In this document: in pieces, positions 12,312-22,700 of the stretch
How positions within the stretch are numbered: the first letter of the stretch is position 1
How the letters are laid out: each line of letters opens with the position of its first letter
Source: Pleodorina starrii
Taxonomy: Eukaryota; Chlorophyta; Chlorophyceae; Chlamydomonadales; Volvocaceae
DNA length: 64,000 nt
Assembly: GCA_030267565.1 (NCBI GenBank)
Contig: BRXU01000023.1
Location: 905,001-969,000, forward strand
Reading direction: 5' to 3'
Program-made: the position numbers and the translations under genes
The notes under the pieces: model-generated
Seen by the model: only the letters and a program-made list of their open reading frames with translations
What the model was told of the DNA's origin: nothing
Database searches by the model: none

Positions 12312-13067
12312 GTGTTATTTCCCGCCACGCACGGCAAACCTTTCTTTGCCTCGCTGACCAAGGGCCTGGCAGCGCAGCAGGACGCGGCTCAGGCGGCCGC
12401 GCCAGCACGCGTTGCTCGGGCGAAGGAGGCCCGGGCCCCCGCGGCCCAGGCGGCAGCAACACCGCTGGTAGAGAGCGACTCGCTGATCCTGTCAGGGGTC
12501 AGCGGCAGCTACAACACCAAGCTGGTGCAGGACAGCGTAGACGCGCTGATGAGCGGATACATTAGGGCGGAGGGCGTGACCGCCGTGGTAGAGGAGATCC
12601 CGAGCCGCGGCCAGAAGCTGGACGAGTTCCGGCAGGCGCTCAAGATCCCCGTGGCGGGTGCTCAGGGAGCCGCGAGCAGCACCACGGGGGGCGACGCGGA
12701 GATGGCCGACCGGACGGCAGGAGGGGCCGACTCGCCGACACGGCGGGTCATCGTGCGCTTCGCGGGCAAGGAGGCGGACGTCGAGGTCGCCCGGTCAGCC
12801 TTCATCGGCTACGCGGCGTTTCTGAGGGAGGCGCTGCGATGGGTGGTGGGGGACAACCTCACCCCCGCGGGCCGCACAGCGCGCCGGGCAGTCTTCAGGG
12901 ACTTTAAAACCCTGGAGGCCGGCGGCATGCGCCCCCGGTGGCTCAACGGAGCTCAGATATCCGTGATGCCGCCGGGGGAGCGGGTGCCGAGGCTTTGCAC
13001 GGCGGAGGACGTACGGCGGTGCGCGGGGGAGCAGGAGGGTGCGCGCAACGTGAACCCGGATCAGTAA
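12312..13067 (+). CDS. LINE ORF1 (N-terminus probably lost)
   Basis: This is a 251-codon frame directly upstream of ORF2. The first 15 codons lie outside the element, because the target-site duplication ends at 12355, so the native start is missing or altered. The first ATG inside the element in this frame is at 12549. The N-terminal part is Ala/Gln-rich. The rest is mixed and basic, with segments such as RRVIVRFAGKEADVEVARS and FIGYAAFLREALRWVVGDN. No CCHC knuckle or obvious RRM is seen. By position it should be the nucleic-acid-binding ORF1 protein of an L1-type element. Its TAA stop (13065-13067) is followed at once by the ORF2 ATG. Confidence 0.75.
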   Translation: MLFPATHGKPFFASLTKGLAAQQDAAQAAAPARVARAKEARAPAAQAAATPLVESDSLILSGVSGSYNTKLVQDSVDALMSGYIRAEGVTAVVEEIPSRGQKLDEFRQALKIPVAGAQGAASSTTGGDAEMADRTAGGADSPTRRVIVRFAGKEADVEVARSAFIGYAAFLREALRWVVGDNLTPAGRTARRAVFRDFKTLEAGGMRPRWLNGAQISVMPPGERVPRLCTAEDVRRCAGEQEGARNVNPDQ

Positions 13068-16000
13068 ATGCCTGAGAATAGTCTGCGCATCGCGCTTTGG
13101 AATGTGCGGCATCTAGATGACGGCAAGCTGCAGGAGGAGCCTATGATATGGCATCTTCTGTCTAAGCATGACATTATTGTATGTGTGGAGACGCACGGCA
13201 CAACCTCTCGACCCACCAAGAATGCGCATTTGCCGGGTTACAGGGTGCACTGCATGGACAGGCCTGGGGTGGGGGGTAGAGGAGACGGGGGGGTGGCAGT
13301 GTACGTCCACGACAGAATCGCCGACGGCTGCGAGCCACTGCTGTGTACAGCGGTGCCTCGAGGCTGCGAATCTGTGTGGCTACGGCTGCGATCCGACTGG
13401 GTTGACGCAGGGGGTCATAGCCTATTGGTGGGGGCGTGCTACTTCGCGCCCGAAACCTCTTCCTATCATCGGGAGGGGCGCCCAGGGGCCTCATCCGCCG
13501 AAGTAGCCCTTGAAGTCTTCTCCACCCTACAGGAAAGACTGGGTACTCTGAGGCGCGACGAAGATCTAGTGCTGCTCGCGGGTGACTTTAATGCGCGGCT
13601 TAGCGGAGGGGCACACGGGGTATCAGACCTACCGGATGTGACCATCAACGAGTTGGCTGAGCAGCTACGGTTACCTTTTGGGTATGACGAGGACGCGTCT
13701 GGTGTACCGCGAGTGCGGAACTGCAAGGACGCTGATACTAATCATGCTGGTGAGGAGCTAGGAAATGTGTGTCGTTCGGAGGGATTATGCGTGCTAAACG
13801 GGAGGGTAAGGGGAGATGAGGAAGGGGCTCTTACGTTTCTGAGTGCTAATTCGGGGGTCGCAGGGGCGGAAAGGGGGAGCACAGTTGACCTGTTTGTGGC
13901 TAGCACGAACCTGTTTCAGAAATGTCGGAGCCTGATAGTCTACGACAACTTGCATAACAGGCTGCGCACGCAAGGGGCTGGGACGCGAACATTCAGCGAT
14001 CACCGGCCAGTTGGCCTGGAGATTGGTCTGCAGCTGCGACGCCCGGATGGGGGGATACTAGCGCAACGGAATAAGAGTAAACGCATGAGGTTTGACGTGA
14101 AGCGATGGCGGGAATACGCGGCGCTGTTCACACCCGATGACAGCCCTACTTTAGCCGCCCTCGATGGGGTGGTAAAAGGGCTGGCTGAGGGCTCAGTGAA
14201 CAGCACGCAAGCGGTTGACCGCATCGGAAACGTTCTGTACGGGGCCATGAAAAGGACGTTCGGAGTAGGGCAGCCAGGGCCTCAGCCCCGCTCAGGGCAC
14301 GCCCCATGGTGGAACGAGGAATGTGCACAGAAGCATGCGATCATGGACGCGAAGTTGATCACTGCTCATGGGCAGGATAGGTCATCAGCGGCATGGTTAG
14401 CGTTCAGGGAGGCAAGGCAGGTGTATAATAGAGCGCGGAGGCACGCCATGGCGGCGTTTGAGCAGAAGGAATGGCGTGAGTTTATCAGTTCCTGCCGCGG
14501 GGACCCCAGGGCCCTATGGCAGAAGTTGGCGGGGGGGGTACTCAGTCCATGTCCGATCTCTGAGGGAGACGTGTGGCGGGAGCATTTTCAGAAGCTGTAC
14601 AATGAGAGGCAGCGGGAGCCCGACAACAGGAAAGCGTTTGAGATGCTGGCGTTTATCAACAGGGCACATGGGAACGGGGCATGGTGGAACGTCATGGGAT
14701 GGGAAGAGAGGAACCGGAGGCAGGCGGCGGCGGATGCGGCACTCAACATTCCCATCGCAGTTGAAGAGGTAACCAGTGTCCTGGAGGATCTACCTAACGG
14801 TAAATCCAGTGGACCAGAGAAGGTGTGTGGGGAGTGTTACAAGTATGCTAGACGGCTGCGTAATAGTGATGATGACAGGCCGGAAATCAACCGGTTGGCG
14901 CCGGTGCTGCAGGCACTCATGGAGCACATCCGCTCCAAGGGTGATTTTCCGGAGCAGTTCACCGTGTCAGACCTGGTTCCTGTTTATAAGCGAAACGGAC
15001 GTGACCCAACGGACTGTAGTAACTATCGGGGCATAGCGGTTGGCGGCGTACTCGCAAAATGCTACGCATCCGTGCTTGAGCGCCGCCTCACCAAATTCGC
15101 GGAAGCGGACCCTGTGGAGCTGCCTGTGCGTCACTGGTGCCAGGCAGGCTTTCGCCAGGGCCTAGGCACACAGCACCATCTTTTTGTGTTGCGTCATATC
15201 CTGACCCGTTACGCAAGACCTGGGCAGAGTGGGTTGCTGGTGTGCCAAATAGATTTTGAGAAGGCGTTTGATCGGGTGGATAGGAAGACGCTTTGGGCGC
15301 GGCTAGCAGAACGTGGCGTGGGGGGTCAATTGATGGACGCTCTGAGACGAGCATACGACAACGTGGAGCTTCGGGTGAAGGTGAACGGTCAGAGGGGCAC
15401 GCCTTTTAAGTCGGATCAAGGGGTGAAGCAAGGGTGCCCCCTAAGTCCGGTCTTATTCGGAATGTTCATCGAGACGTTTGCGAACTACGTCGACGAACGC
15501 GATCGGCGGTGGCCACAGGGGGGGTCCCCGATCGTCGGGGGGAAAAGGGCTCCGGAGCTCTTGTATGCGGATGACTTAACGTTATTCGCAACGAACCCCG
15601 CACGCATGCAATTTCTGTTGGACAGATTGGTGGAATACTGCGAGGGCTTCGGGATGAGTCTGAACGTCAACAAGTGCGAGCTATTAGTTTTCGCCGGCAG
15701 GCAAGATACGCTAGCGACGTTGATGGAAGGTGCGAGCCAACTGAAATTCGCTGGGCAACCTGTCCCAGTGAAGGAACGTGCGAAGTACCTCGGCTTGCGA
15801 TACGGACCCAGTTTTTCGTTTGATTCGTGCCGTATGGAGCTGTGCGATGTGGGGCGAAGAGCGGTGTTCGCGTTGATGCAGAAACTAGATAGGAATCGAA
15901 TATGGGTCCCCGATCTTATGTTGCGATGCTTTGACGTGCAAATCAGGTCGTTACTGTCGTACGGGGCTGAAGTGTGGGGCCCTGACGCTATCCGTGAGGC

Positions 16001-17042
16001 GCTGGGGACCATGGGGCGTCAAAGAATTAAAGAGTGGCACCGTTGGGGACAGAGCCCTGGCTCAGCGCCAGCAGGGGAGAATGGGGTGTTGCTAAAGAAG
16101 TGGGGGAAATGGGTGAAGAGTGTAGGGCGCGCGGCAGGCGTCTTTGAGAGGTGTATGGCGGACCCGATGGTCGAGGTCCAAAGGATCTTTTTGCGGAAGG
16201 TGGTAGGCGCTAGCCTGCCGCCTAACCGACAATTGTTCGCGGAAACGTCGCAGTTACCATTGCACTACTTTTGGGCGCGACAGGTATTTGGCTTCTGGAA
16301 GCGTGTAGCGCGGCAATCCACGTCGTTGGCACGGGCAGTGCTTGAGGAAGATATCAAATCGTGGTTGGAAACAGATCATTCAGCCACGCACGAATATTTT
16401 TGGGCGGGTAAGGTGCTCCGGATTTTCGAGACTCTCGGATTTGACTACAGGCAACATGTACCCGTGGGTCTTAGCAATGAAGAGAAGGCAAAGGCGATCT
16501 TGGGCCTGGAGATCCCGTTTGACAATTTACTGGCCGAGTTCAGACGTCGCCTTCTGTTGGATTGGAGCTCGGGTAGCCTCGATAGGGACCCGCGGAATTT
16601 CCCAGAGTATGAGGAAGGGGGTGTGGGACGGGGAGCACCCGGGGTTACCGCGTGTCGGTACCTGAAATGGATGGGTGTGGCGTATTCGTTCTCGGACCAC
16701 AAACGAACATTGGATCACTTGAGGGTGTGTATGCCGAGAAAGCACCACACGGCCCTGATGCGTTTTCGGCTGGGACGTTGGGACTTGGATGTGTCAAGGT
16801 TTGCACGGGGACCGGGTCGGAAACCGCGCGCGGAGAGGATATGTCGGGTGTGCCACGGCGGGACGGTAGAAGACGAGTTGCACGTATTGATGGAATGTCC
16901 GGGCTATACGCCATTACGAGAGGCAATAGGCTTCCCTATGGGTAGCAGCATGGTGGATGTGATGGGGACCTTTGACCCGGCGAAACTGGGCAGTCTCTTA
17001 TCCCAGATTCAGAAAGCGCGTACCGAGCTGCGTGGTAGCTAA
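13068..17042 (+). CDS. LINE ORF2: AP-like endonuclease, reverse transcriptase, zinc knuckle
   Basis: This is a 1,324-residue open frame with no internal stop. The N-terminal APE-type endonuclease has LRIALWNVRHL (N12), E41 of CVETHG, AGDFNARL at 171-178, STVDLFV (D274) and the catalytic SDH at 310-312. The reverse transcriptase follows from about residue 630: SNYRGIAVGGVLAKCYA, then IDFEKAFDRVD (first Asp at about 729), GVKQGCPLSPVLFGMF, and the catalytic YADD at 833-836. GMSLNVNKCELLVF and KYLGLRYG come next. Near the C-terminus is a CX2CX9HX4C zinc-binding motif (C1259, C1262, H1272, C1277). The protein nicks target DNA and primes cDNA synthesis on it. All key residues are present, so the enzyme could be functional even though the element's 5' end seems truncated. 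Confidence 0.97.
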   Translation: MPENSLRIALWNVRHLDDGKLQEEPMIWHLLSKHDIIVCVETHGTTSRPTKNAHLPGYRVHCMDRPGVGGRGDGGVAVYVHDRIADGCEPLLCTAVPRGCESVWLRLRSDWVDAGGHSLLVGACYFAPETSSYHREGRPGASSAEVALEVFSTLQERLGTLRRDEDLVLLAGDFNARLSGGAHGVSDLPDVTINELAEQLRLPFGYDEDASGVPRVRNCKDADTNHAGEELGNVCRSEGLCVLNGRVRGDEEGALTFLSANSGVAGAERGSTVDLFVASTNLFQKCRSLIVYDNLHNRLRTQGAGTRTFSDHRPVGLEIGLQLRRPDGGILAQRNKSKRMRFDVKRWREYAALFTPDDSPTLAALDGVVKGLAEGSVNSTQAVDRIGNVLYGAMKRTFGVGQPGPQPRSGHAPWWNEECAQKHAIMDAKLITAHGQDRSSAAWLAFREARQVYNRARRHAMAAFEQKEWREFISSCRGDPRALWQKLAGGVLSPCPISEGDVWREHFQKLYNERQREPDNRKAFEMLAFINRAHGNGAWWNVMGWEERNRRQAAADAALNIPIAVEEVTSVLEDLPNGKSSGPEKVCGECYKYARRLRNSDDDRPEINRLAPVLQALMEHIRSKGDFPEQFTVSDLVPVYKRNGRDPTDCSNYRGIAVGGVLAKCYASVLERRLTKFAEADPVELPVRHWCQAGFRQGLGTQHHLFVLRHILTRYARPGQSGLLVCQIDFEKAFDRVDRKTLWARLAERGVGGQLMDALRRAYDNVELRVKVNGQRGTPFKSDQGVKQGCPLSPVLFGMFIETFANYVDERDRRWPQGGSPIVGGKRAPELLYADDLTLFATNPARMQFLLDRLVEYCEGFGMSLNVNKCELLVFAGRQDTLATLMEGASQLKFAGQPVPVKERAKYLGLRYGPSFSFDSCRMELCDVGRRAVFALMQKLDRNRIWVPDLMLRCFDVQIRSLLSYGAEVWGPDAIREALGTMGRQRIKEWHRWGQSPGSAPAGENGVLLKKWGKWVKSVGRAAGVFERCMADPMVEVQRIFLRKVVGASLPPNRQLFAETSQLPLHYFWARQVFGFWKRVARQSTSLARAVLEEDIKSWLETDHSATHEYFWAGKVLRIFETLGFDYRQHVPVGLSNEEKAKAILGLEIPFDNLLAEFRRRLLLDWSSGSLDRDPRNFPEYEEGGVGRGAPGVTACRYLKWMGVAYSFSDHKRTLDHLRVCMPRKHHTALMRFRLGRWDLDVSRFARGPGRKPRAERICRVCHGGTVEDELHVLMECPGYTPLREAIGFPMGSSMVDVMGTFDPAKLGSLLSQIQKARTELRGS

Positions 17043-17132
17043 CCATACGGCTTATGTTATCTTAAAGTGCGCCCCTTGACGGATAACCGTTGTGGGGGGA
17101 CGCATGTTACCAGCCATTTTGGCTCGTACACA

Positions 17133-17137
17133 TGTAA
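17133..17137 (+). terminator. TGTAA polyadenylation signal of the LINE
   Basis: TGTAA lies 8 bases before the element's 3' end and is conserved in the second copy. TGTAA is the canonical chlorophycean poly(A) signal. Confidence 0.7.
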
Positions 17138-17155
17138 TGCCTCATTTGCCTCGCT

Positions 17156-18193
17156 CTGCCGAGGCAAAAGGGCCCTGCTAGCTCTATCTACTGGCTTGCT
17201 CTCCAAAAAAGGGGCGGACTCTGCCATGACTCCTAACCTTCTCTTAATTTCTCGACAAGTCATCCTTGCTTAGTCAGAAAATATCCGATTCGACAGCTCG
17301 CAAACGGCTACAGGGATGGACGCAGCCCAACCAACTTTTGTACACCGCGCGCGCAATCTCAACGACGGCGGTGCAAATCTAATTCACTCTGCAAGTTTTC
17401 TCTCCAAATTCAAGCAAACACGCCTTCCCGCATAATAAAGCTGCGATTTCGAGACGCATCTATCCCTCCCGAAGACGATACCGTCGTGTGCGTGGACACG
17501 TCCGGCGTCGTCGTCCCCGTCATAAATCTGATTACGTGAACAAATCCGATACGGTCCCGCAATGCTCAGCCGTGTCCTGGAGCTTTGGCGGCCTCAAGGT
17601 CACCAGCTGCAGCCCACAAGTTCCCCACAAGCAACAGCTTCGCCGTTTGAGGGACCATCACCATCGCCGCCGCCGCCACGGTAAGCCGCGCGCGCGCTCC
17701 GCGCTAAAATTGGATTATCCATCGATCGAAAGCGTTTGCTAGCGGCCGTTGTACTGATTGCTTTACGCTTCATATCGCTTTCTAAACTATCAGCTGTTGG
17801 CGCCAGGCACAACTGGCCCAGCTAGAATTCGGTCACGCGACAAGCGAGCGTTGCAACGCAGCCCCTCGCGACAGGCCCCCGCCCTGAGCGGCCGCGCGCG
17901 CGGGCCTATACAAACGCTCTCAGCGCAAAGACTGCGCTGCGCTTATCAGTACGTGCGCCTATCAGTGCGTGCGCCGCACGCTGCTCTGCTCCTTTTGCAT
18001 GACGGAGCATCGCTCCACCTTCTCCCGAGAAACAGAAGATTCAACACCTCTCATTGCTTCGCACGAGCCGCCAAAATGTTTCGGCTTATATCGCTCCATG
18101 CATGCCGCCCCAATCTGACCGATCCGAGCGATCCGCCGACCGACCTACCTGCGAACACGCCGCACGCATGCGCGCCCCTCGTGATCCGCCTGC
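17156..18193. other. Region without a recognised gene; possible 5' UTR of the next gene
   Basis: Short open frames only, none with recognisable domains. The part after about 17750 may include the promoter or 5' UTR of the 18194 gene. An inverted repeat (TTTGCCTCG...CGAGGCAAA) spans the right LINE junction. Confidence 0.5.
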
Positions 18194-19201
18194 ATGCTGC
18201 CGCACCTACCCCCGCCCGCCCCTCGCCGATCTATCTGTAGGTCCTTCTGCTGCCCCAACGCGCGACGCGAGACCAACGACAGCAACCAAGGCGCCGCCGA
18301 CGCGCGGCGAGCCGCACCACAAGCCCAAGACCCATCTCGGCAGCCGGCCGCCCCGCCTCAAGATGATGACGCCGCCACGCGGCAACACCCCGCCGCGGCG
18401 CGCGCCGACGGCGCCGCCACCGCCCCCATGCCCGCCGCCGCCACCAACGTCGCCGCCGCCCGCGCTGCCACCGCCACTCACAAGCTCGCGTTGCTTCGAC
18501 CATCATCGCCTCTGCTGCCGCTGCCGCTGCCTCGGCTCCTGCTGCCGCTGCTGCTGCTGCTGCTAGCCGCCGCCTGCGCTGCCGTACTGATGGCCTGGCG
18601 TTGCCCCCACCTGACGGCGGCGCAGGCAGTCGCCGCCACCACTGACGATTGGCGGATCCCGGTGCTTCGGCTGCCGCTGCTGCCGCTGGCTCTGCTGCGT
18701 CAGCTGCTGCTGGCGCTAGGGGTCGCGACGGTGGGCTCAATGTTGCTGTACTGGCACCTGTCCACGTCGCCGCGGCGGCGGTGCAAAGACGCGGCTACTG
18801 ACCGGCGCGCCGCCCGGCTTGAGGCCGCGCCGGCGGCGGCGGCGACGGCGGCGGTGACGGGGTCCGCCGCCGCGGTGGAAGCCCCGGCGGCGGCGTCTGC
18901 CTTCGCGAAGAAGGCGAACAGCCCGCCCGCAGCGGCGGCGGCGGCGCCCACTGCTGCGCCGTCGTACGGCACGGCGTCTTCGTCGTCGTCGAGCGGCAAC
19001 GGAGGCGCGCGCGAGGGCGCGACGCCAAGGTCCGTTTGGATGCTGTCCACGTCGTCGTCATCCTCCGCCTCCGCCGCCTCCGCCGCCCTTGCCTCGCCGC
19101 GCAGATCTTCCCGGTGGCGCGGTGCATTCAACTTGATGGCGCCGCTGTCGTCGTCACTGCCGCATCTGTCGACCGTACGTTCCGCGCCCCCGTCATTGAC
19201 C

Positions 19202-19259
<58 letters not shown>

Positions 19260-19268
19260 GCGGCGGCG

Positions 19269-19319
<51 letters not shown>

Positions 19320-19615
19320 GACCTTCGACGGCGCCGGCGTCGTCGTCGTCGTCGCCGTTGCGGCCTTTCGCCGACATGCCTGCCGTCAGGCGGCGGCGGA
19401 CAGCACCGCAACTGGAGCTGTGGCTGCCGGTGGTGGCCTCGTCGTCGCTTCCCGCGACTCCGCTCCGCACTCCACTTATTACTCGGGACGACGACGGCAG
19501 CGCGGCGGCGGCGGCCAGTGGTTCCGAGGGGACCCGCGACGACCGCCGGTCGCCTCCTCCCCGGCCCTCGCTGCTGTACACGTCGCGGTGGCGACACTGC
19601 CTCGTGTGCTTCCAG
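18194..19615 (+). CDS. Predicted two-span membrane protein, 5' exon (unrecognised)
   Basis: A 474-codon exon-like frame ends at a good donor (CAG|GTACGG at 19615/19616). Without splicing the frame would run to 19720. The N-terminal 100 residues are Pro/Ala-rich. Two hydrophobic segments follow: roughly residues 104-135 (Leu/Pro-rich, ending AAACAAVLMAW) and 154-190 (LLPLALLRQLLLALGVATV). Then comes a long Ala/Ser/Gly-rich region with a poly-Gly stretch encoded by a GGC repeat (19203-19318) and a Ser-rich tail. The final residues RWRHCLVCF lead into the donor. No downstream exon was found: the next sequence is a SINE-like element, so the gene may be truncated or continue after a long intron. 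The start is the first in-frame ATG and is uncertain. No family is recognised. Confidence 0.5.
19203..19318. repeat. (GGC)n trinucleotide repeat
   Basis: Near-pure GGC with GAC interruptions, in frame as poly-Gly with Asp in the 18194 gene. Confidence 0.95.
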
Positions 19616-19729
19616 GTACGGCACGGTACCGAGAGTTGGCTGGCATTAGGAGACGCTTACCTTCATGGAAATTCCGACTGGTTGGTTAGTTGGTTAGTTT
19701 GTTGGTTGCTTGGCGGTTAGGGCGGCGTA

Positions 19730-20135
19730 TCATTACATCGATTGTACTCCTAGGAAGTGCCTGAGAGTTAGGGCACTGAATTGTAGCCCGAGAGGTCACC
19801 GGTTCGTTCCCGGCCTTCGCAGAGGGCTGGGTGACCGATGGGGGCCCTGGTGTGGGAACGAACAGCAGGTAATCGCATGGCTCTTCACGTCCCTGTTTCC
19901 TGCACTGGTAGAACTCATCACGGTTGAATGATACCATAATGTGTTTGGCTCCGAAGAATGCGAGCGGGTACCCAGATATGGTCCGAGTGAGACGGAGTCC
20001 AGACACGGAGTGGGTGGGAGAAGCAACCCATCTAAGCCAAAAATGCGGTCACCGCGGTAATAGGCTGTACCCGCCGATGAGGCATCAGTCTGTTCCCTCA
20101 ACCCACGCTAGGGCTTACGGTCCAGCGTAAACTTT
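19730..20135 (+). mobile_element. tRNA-like SINE candidate
   Basis: The stretch 19755-19820 resembles a degenerate tRNA: an A-box-like GCCTGAGAGTTAGGGC is followed 45 bases later by a B-box-like GGTTCGTTCCC, with GAGGTCACC before it. It is followed by about 300 bp of non-coding body and then a TTTCC-rich tail (20131-20152). A proper anticodon arm cannot be folded, so it is not a functional tRNA gene. The right boundary is approximate, and no second copy is seen in the window. Confidence 0.4.
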
Positions 20136-20152
20136 CCTTTTCCTTTTCCCTT

Positions 20153-22700
20153 CCTAAACCGATTGAACTGTGTTGCTACGCCGTCGTCGCTTTACAAAGA
20201 TTCCTCCTGCCCTGTTTGGTTTTACAAGGATTCCTCCTCCGTCCCCTATTTCCTCCCGGACTCCTCCTCCCGATACTTCTGACGGCGATGCCTAACACCA
20301 CGTACCCTGGCGCCGCCCCTCCGCCGCCTGCGCTCGCTTCGCACTGTTTCTTTCTGTGCTGCAGCTGGAGCCCCCCAACACGGCCGCGGGAGCGGGCGGA
20401 GTGGACCGACCGGCGCGTCAGCAGTCGTACTACTGTTCGATGTAAGCGTACATTATGGATATGCATGGAGTATGTAGTACGGCACATACGTGGATTATGG
20501 AGCGCGGCAGAATGCACACACAGGGCGGGGGCCCGCCGAAGCGAGGGTTGGGTGGGTGGGTGGTGGTAGATAGTGGGCGTGGCTGGAATGTGGCGACGTG
20601 GGGTGTCGCTCGGCGGCGGTACAGTAGGCGCGCGGCCCAAGCGGTACGGGGCCGGAGTTCTGAGCGTCCCGTCGTACATGTACGGCAGAGTCTAGCTACC
20701 GGGCATCGTGCGTGCCATGCCAAGAGCGGCACAGATTTTGGAAGAAAAAAGATTTCTCTCCTAGCGACAGCAGCTGGATGGATGCACTGGGTCGGGGATT
20801 GCTTTGTAGCTGGGGATGGAGTGGGGAACACGTCGAACGCTTTGGCGCTTTCGTTGACGCTTTGCTTGCTCGCTTACTTGCATTGGTTTGCACCAAAGAA
20901 AGTACTGAATGAATCCTGGGATGAATACGGTTTTGAGCTGATGCGAGTCCGATATTTGTCCAGCAGTAGATGATTGAAAGGCAGTAGATCGATGATTGAA
21001 AGGTGGATCCCCAACGTTTTTTTTGCGTGCATGTCATAAACCGCGGGGTTGGTGCATATCTTTTTTGGGGAAAGCTTGGTAGGCGGGGTTTCGGGGTTTG
21101 GATAGGAACCAACCGGCCGCATCCGACGACGGCGCTTGGACGCCATGCGCATGCACGCCGCCGGTGGATGGCGGGCGCGGATGACTCAACTGCCGTACGA
21201 CCACGCCCGCCATGCGCCTGCCCCAATTGCGCCATCAGCGGCGGGCCGGATACGCCAATGCCTCGACCGCCTCCCGCCGACATCCTTCTCTGTGGTATCT
21301 TCTTTTTTACCCCCTCTTCCCTCGTGAGCCTTGCTGCCCCACAATCCAAGACGCGCGTACTTCTATTCGGTGTCAAACTGTCAGTGACGTCGAATCGGTT
21401 CTTCGAAGATGACCCGGCGTCTGGAAACATTACGTTACGTCTCGAACATATGTTTTTACATCGTGCAGAGTCGTGAAAGACGTGGCTTGTTGTTCCTGTT
21501 GTCCATCCTGTAATGGTAGCAGAGCATAGTTATGTGCAAGTTGTGTGGACGACCAGATGTCTGTTGCCTCTGGTTTGTTGCGCGGGAGGCTGGACCCCAA
21601 GAAAGGGGGCGGGTCGTCCCCCCTGGAGTCTACAGCTTATTGATGACGTGAAGCTTCCACGGAAAGCATTGCAGCTGTTGTTGCATAGGTGTTAAAACAT
21701 TGGGTTCATTGGCGGGTGCGTGCGCTCACGTCGTGTGTATACATACGATGTCGAGCCCTCTGTCTATACATTCTGGCGCGAGCACATGTGCGACAGCGAG
21801 GAACATGCGCAGGAGGCTCTGGATGGGGCGCCGTGGGAGGACATTCGATGCGGGCGGTTGGCAGTTGATTGCCGACACGAGGAAGGATTAGCAAGCGGCG
21901 AGTTCGGGTTAGCAAGACCTAGTACGTATGTAGCAATACAATAAGTCGGTGTAAGGCAAGGTAATTATTATGCTAAAGCTGTGACGTGTATGTGCTGCGA
22001 GGGCGGCATGTAGTCCGCCTCCCCAGCCACCTATCTTGGCTCTGCACTGCTGCAACACCCACAACCGCCCACGCAACCAGCACGGGTGGTTGAGCAATAT
22101 CACACAGCCAGCACGGGTGCTTGAGCAATACCACACAATCAGCATCCGAATGTGCCGGCATGCCTCTTATCTGATTGCAGGCGTTGCGCGGTAGTGCGCC
22201 AACGTGAAACAGGGCCAAGTCCCCGCTGCAAGGCCCGTGCGTGCCCGAATCCTACGTACATACACCCGCACCTGTCTACGGGACCTGATACGATCCAAAC
22301 TACGGTAAACCGCGCCTTTAAATAGACGTTCCCATTGACGCAAAACAATTGATTGACAAACCTATGGGGGACGGGGCATACGCCTCACGTACACACACAG
22401 AGCAGATGCCCCGTCCCGAGGGAAAGGCGGGGGAGGCGTGGTGACTACGGCGGGCAGCGGCAGCTGGGTATGCCGCACGGTGCACCGGAAACCACCAAAC
22501 GCCACCAGCAGCAGCAAAACAAACCACCATCACAACCGAAACCAAATCGAACCAGCGACACAGGGTTCCGCTGCTGTAAACAACCAACCGATTCACACAC
22601 CCGTGTACGGTATCAGAAAACACAACGAAAAGGGGTGTCGGCTTCCTTGAAGCCGGAAAAAGGGCGGGGCCCCATTAAATCCGTACGGGTGGAGTTGGAG
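20153..22700. other. Accessory DNA without a recognised gene
   Basis: Many short overlapping frames exist on both strands, none with recognisable domains or exon structure. It contains a 31-bp tandem duplication at 22077-22138 (CCAGCACGGGTG, TTGAGCAATA) and a short one near 20970-21000 (CAGTAGAT...GATTGAAAGG). Confidence 0.5.
22077..22138. repeat. Two-copy 31-bp tandem repeat
   Basis: Two adjacent copies beginning CCAGCACGGGTG and ending CACACA, with two or three differences. Confidence 0.8.

Larger units (their letters stand above)
12356..17144 (+). mobile_element. LINE (L1-like non-LTR retrotransposon) with ORF1 and ORF2
   Basis: The element carries two ORFs on the plus strand and is flanked by the 11-bp direct repeat TTTGCCTCGCT (12345-12355 and 17145-17155), read as a target-site duplication. 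The 3' UTR (17043-17144) matches the end of a second copy at 49876-50327 and contains TGTAA at 17133-17137. It ends in TGCCTCA, which is present as a tandem repeat at the end of the second copy, a typical short-repeat LINE tail. The 5' boundary set by the duplication lies inside the open ORF1 frame, so this copy is probably 5'-truncated. It is inserted antisense to locus A. Confidence 0.93.

Noticed and set aside
11282..12565. 427-codon plus-strand frame
   Set aside because: It is antisense to the conserved exon of locus A and runs across the LINE junction; only the minus frame is conserved in copy B.
18700..19581. Minus-strand 293-codon frame opposite the 18194 gene
   Set aside because: It is mirror low complexity from GGC repeats; the hydrophobic spans are only on the plus frame.
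19755..19820. Functional tRNA gene
   Set aside because: No acceptor or anticodon stem can be formed.
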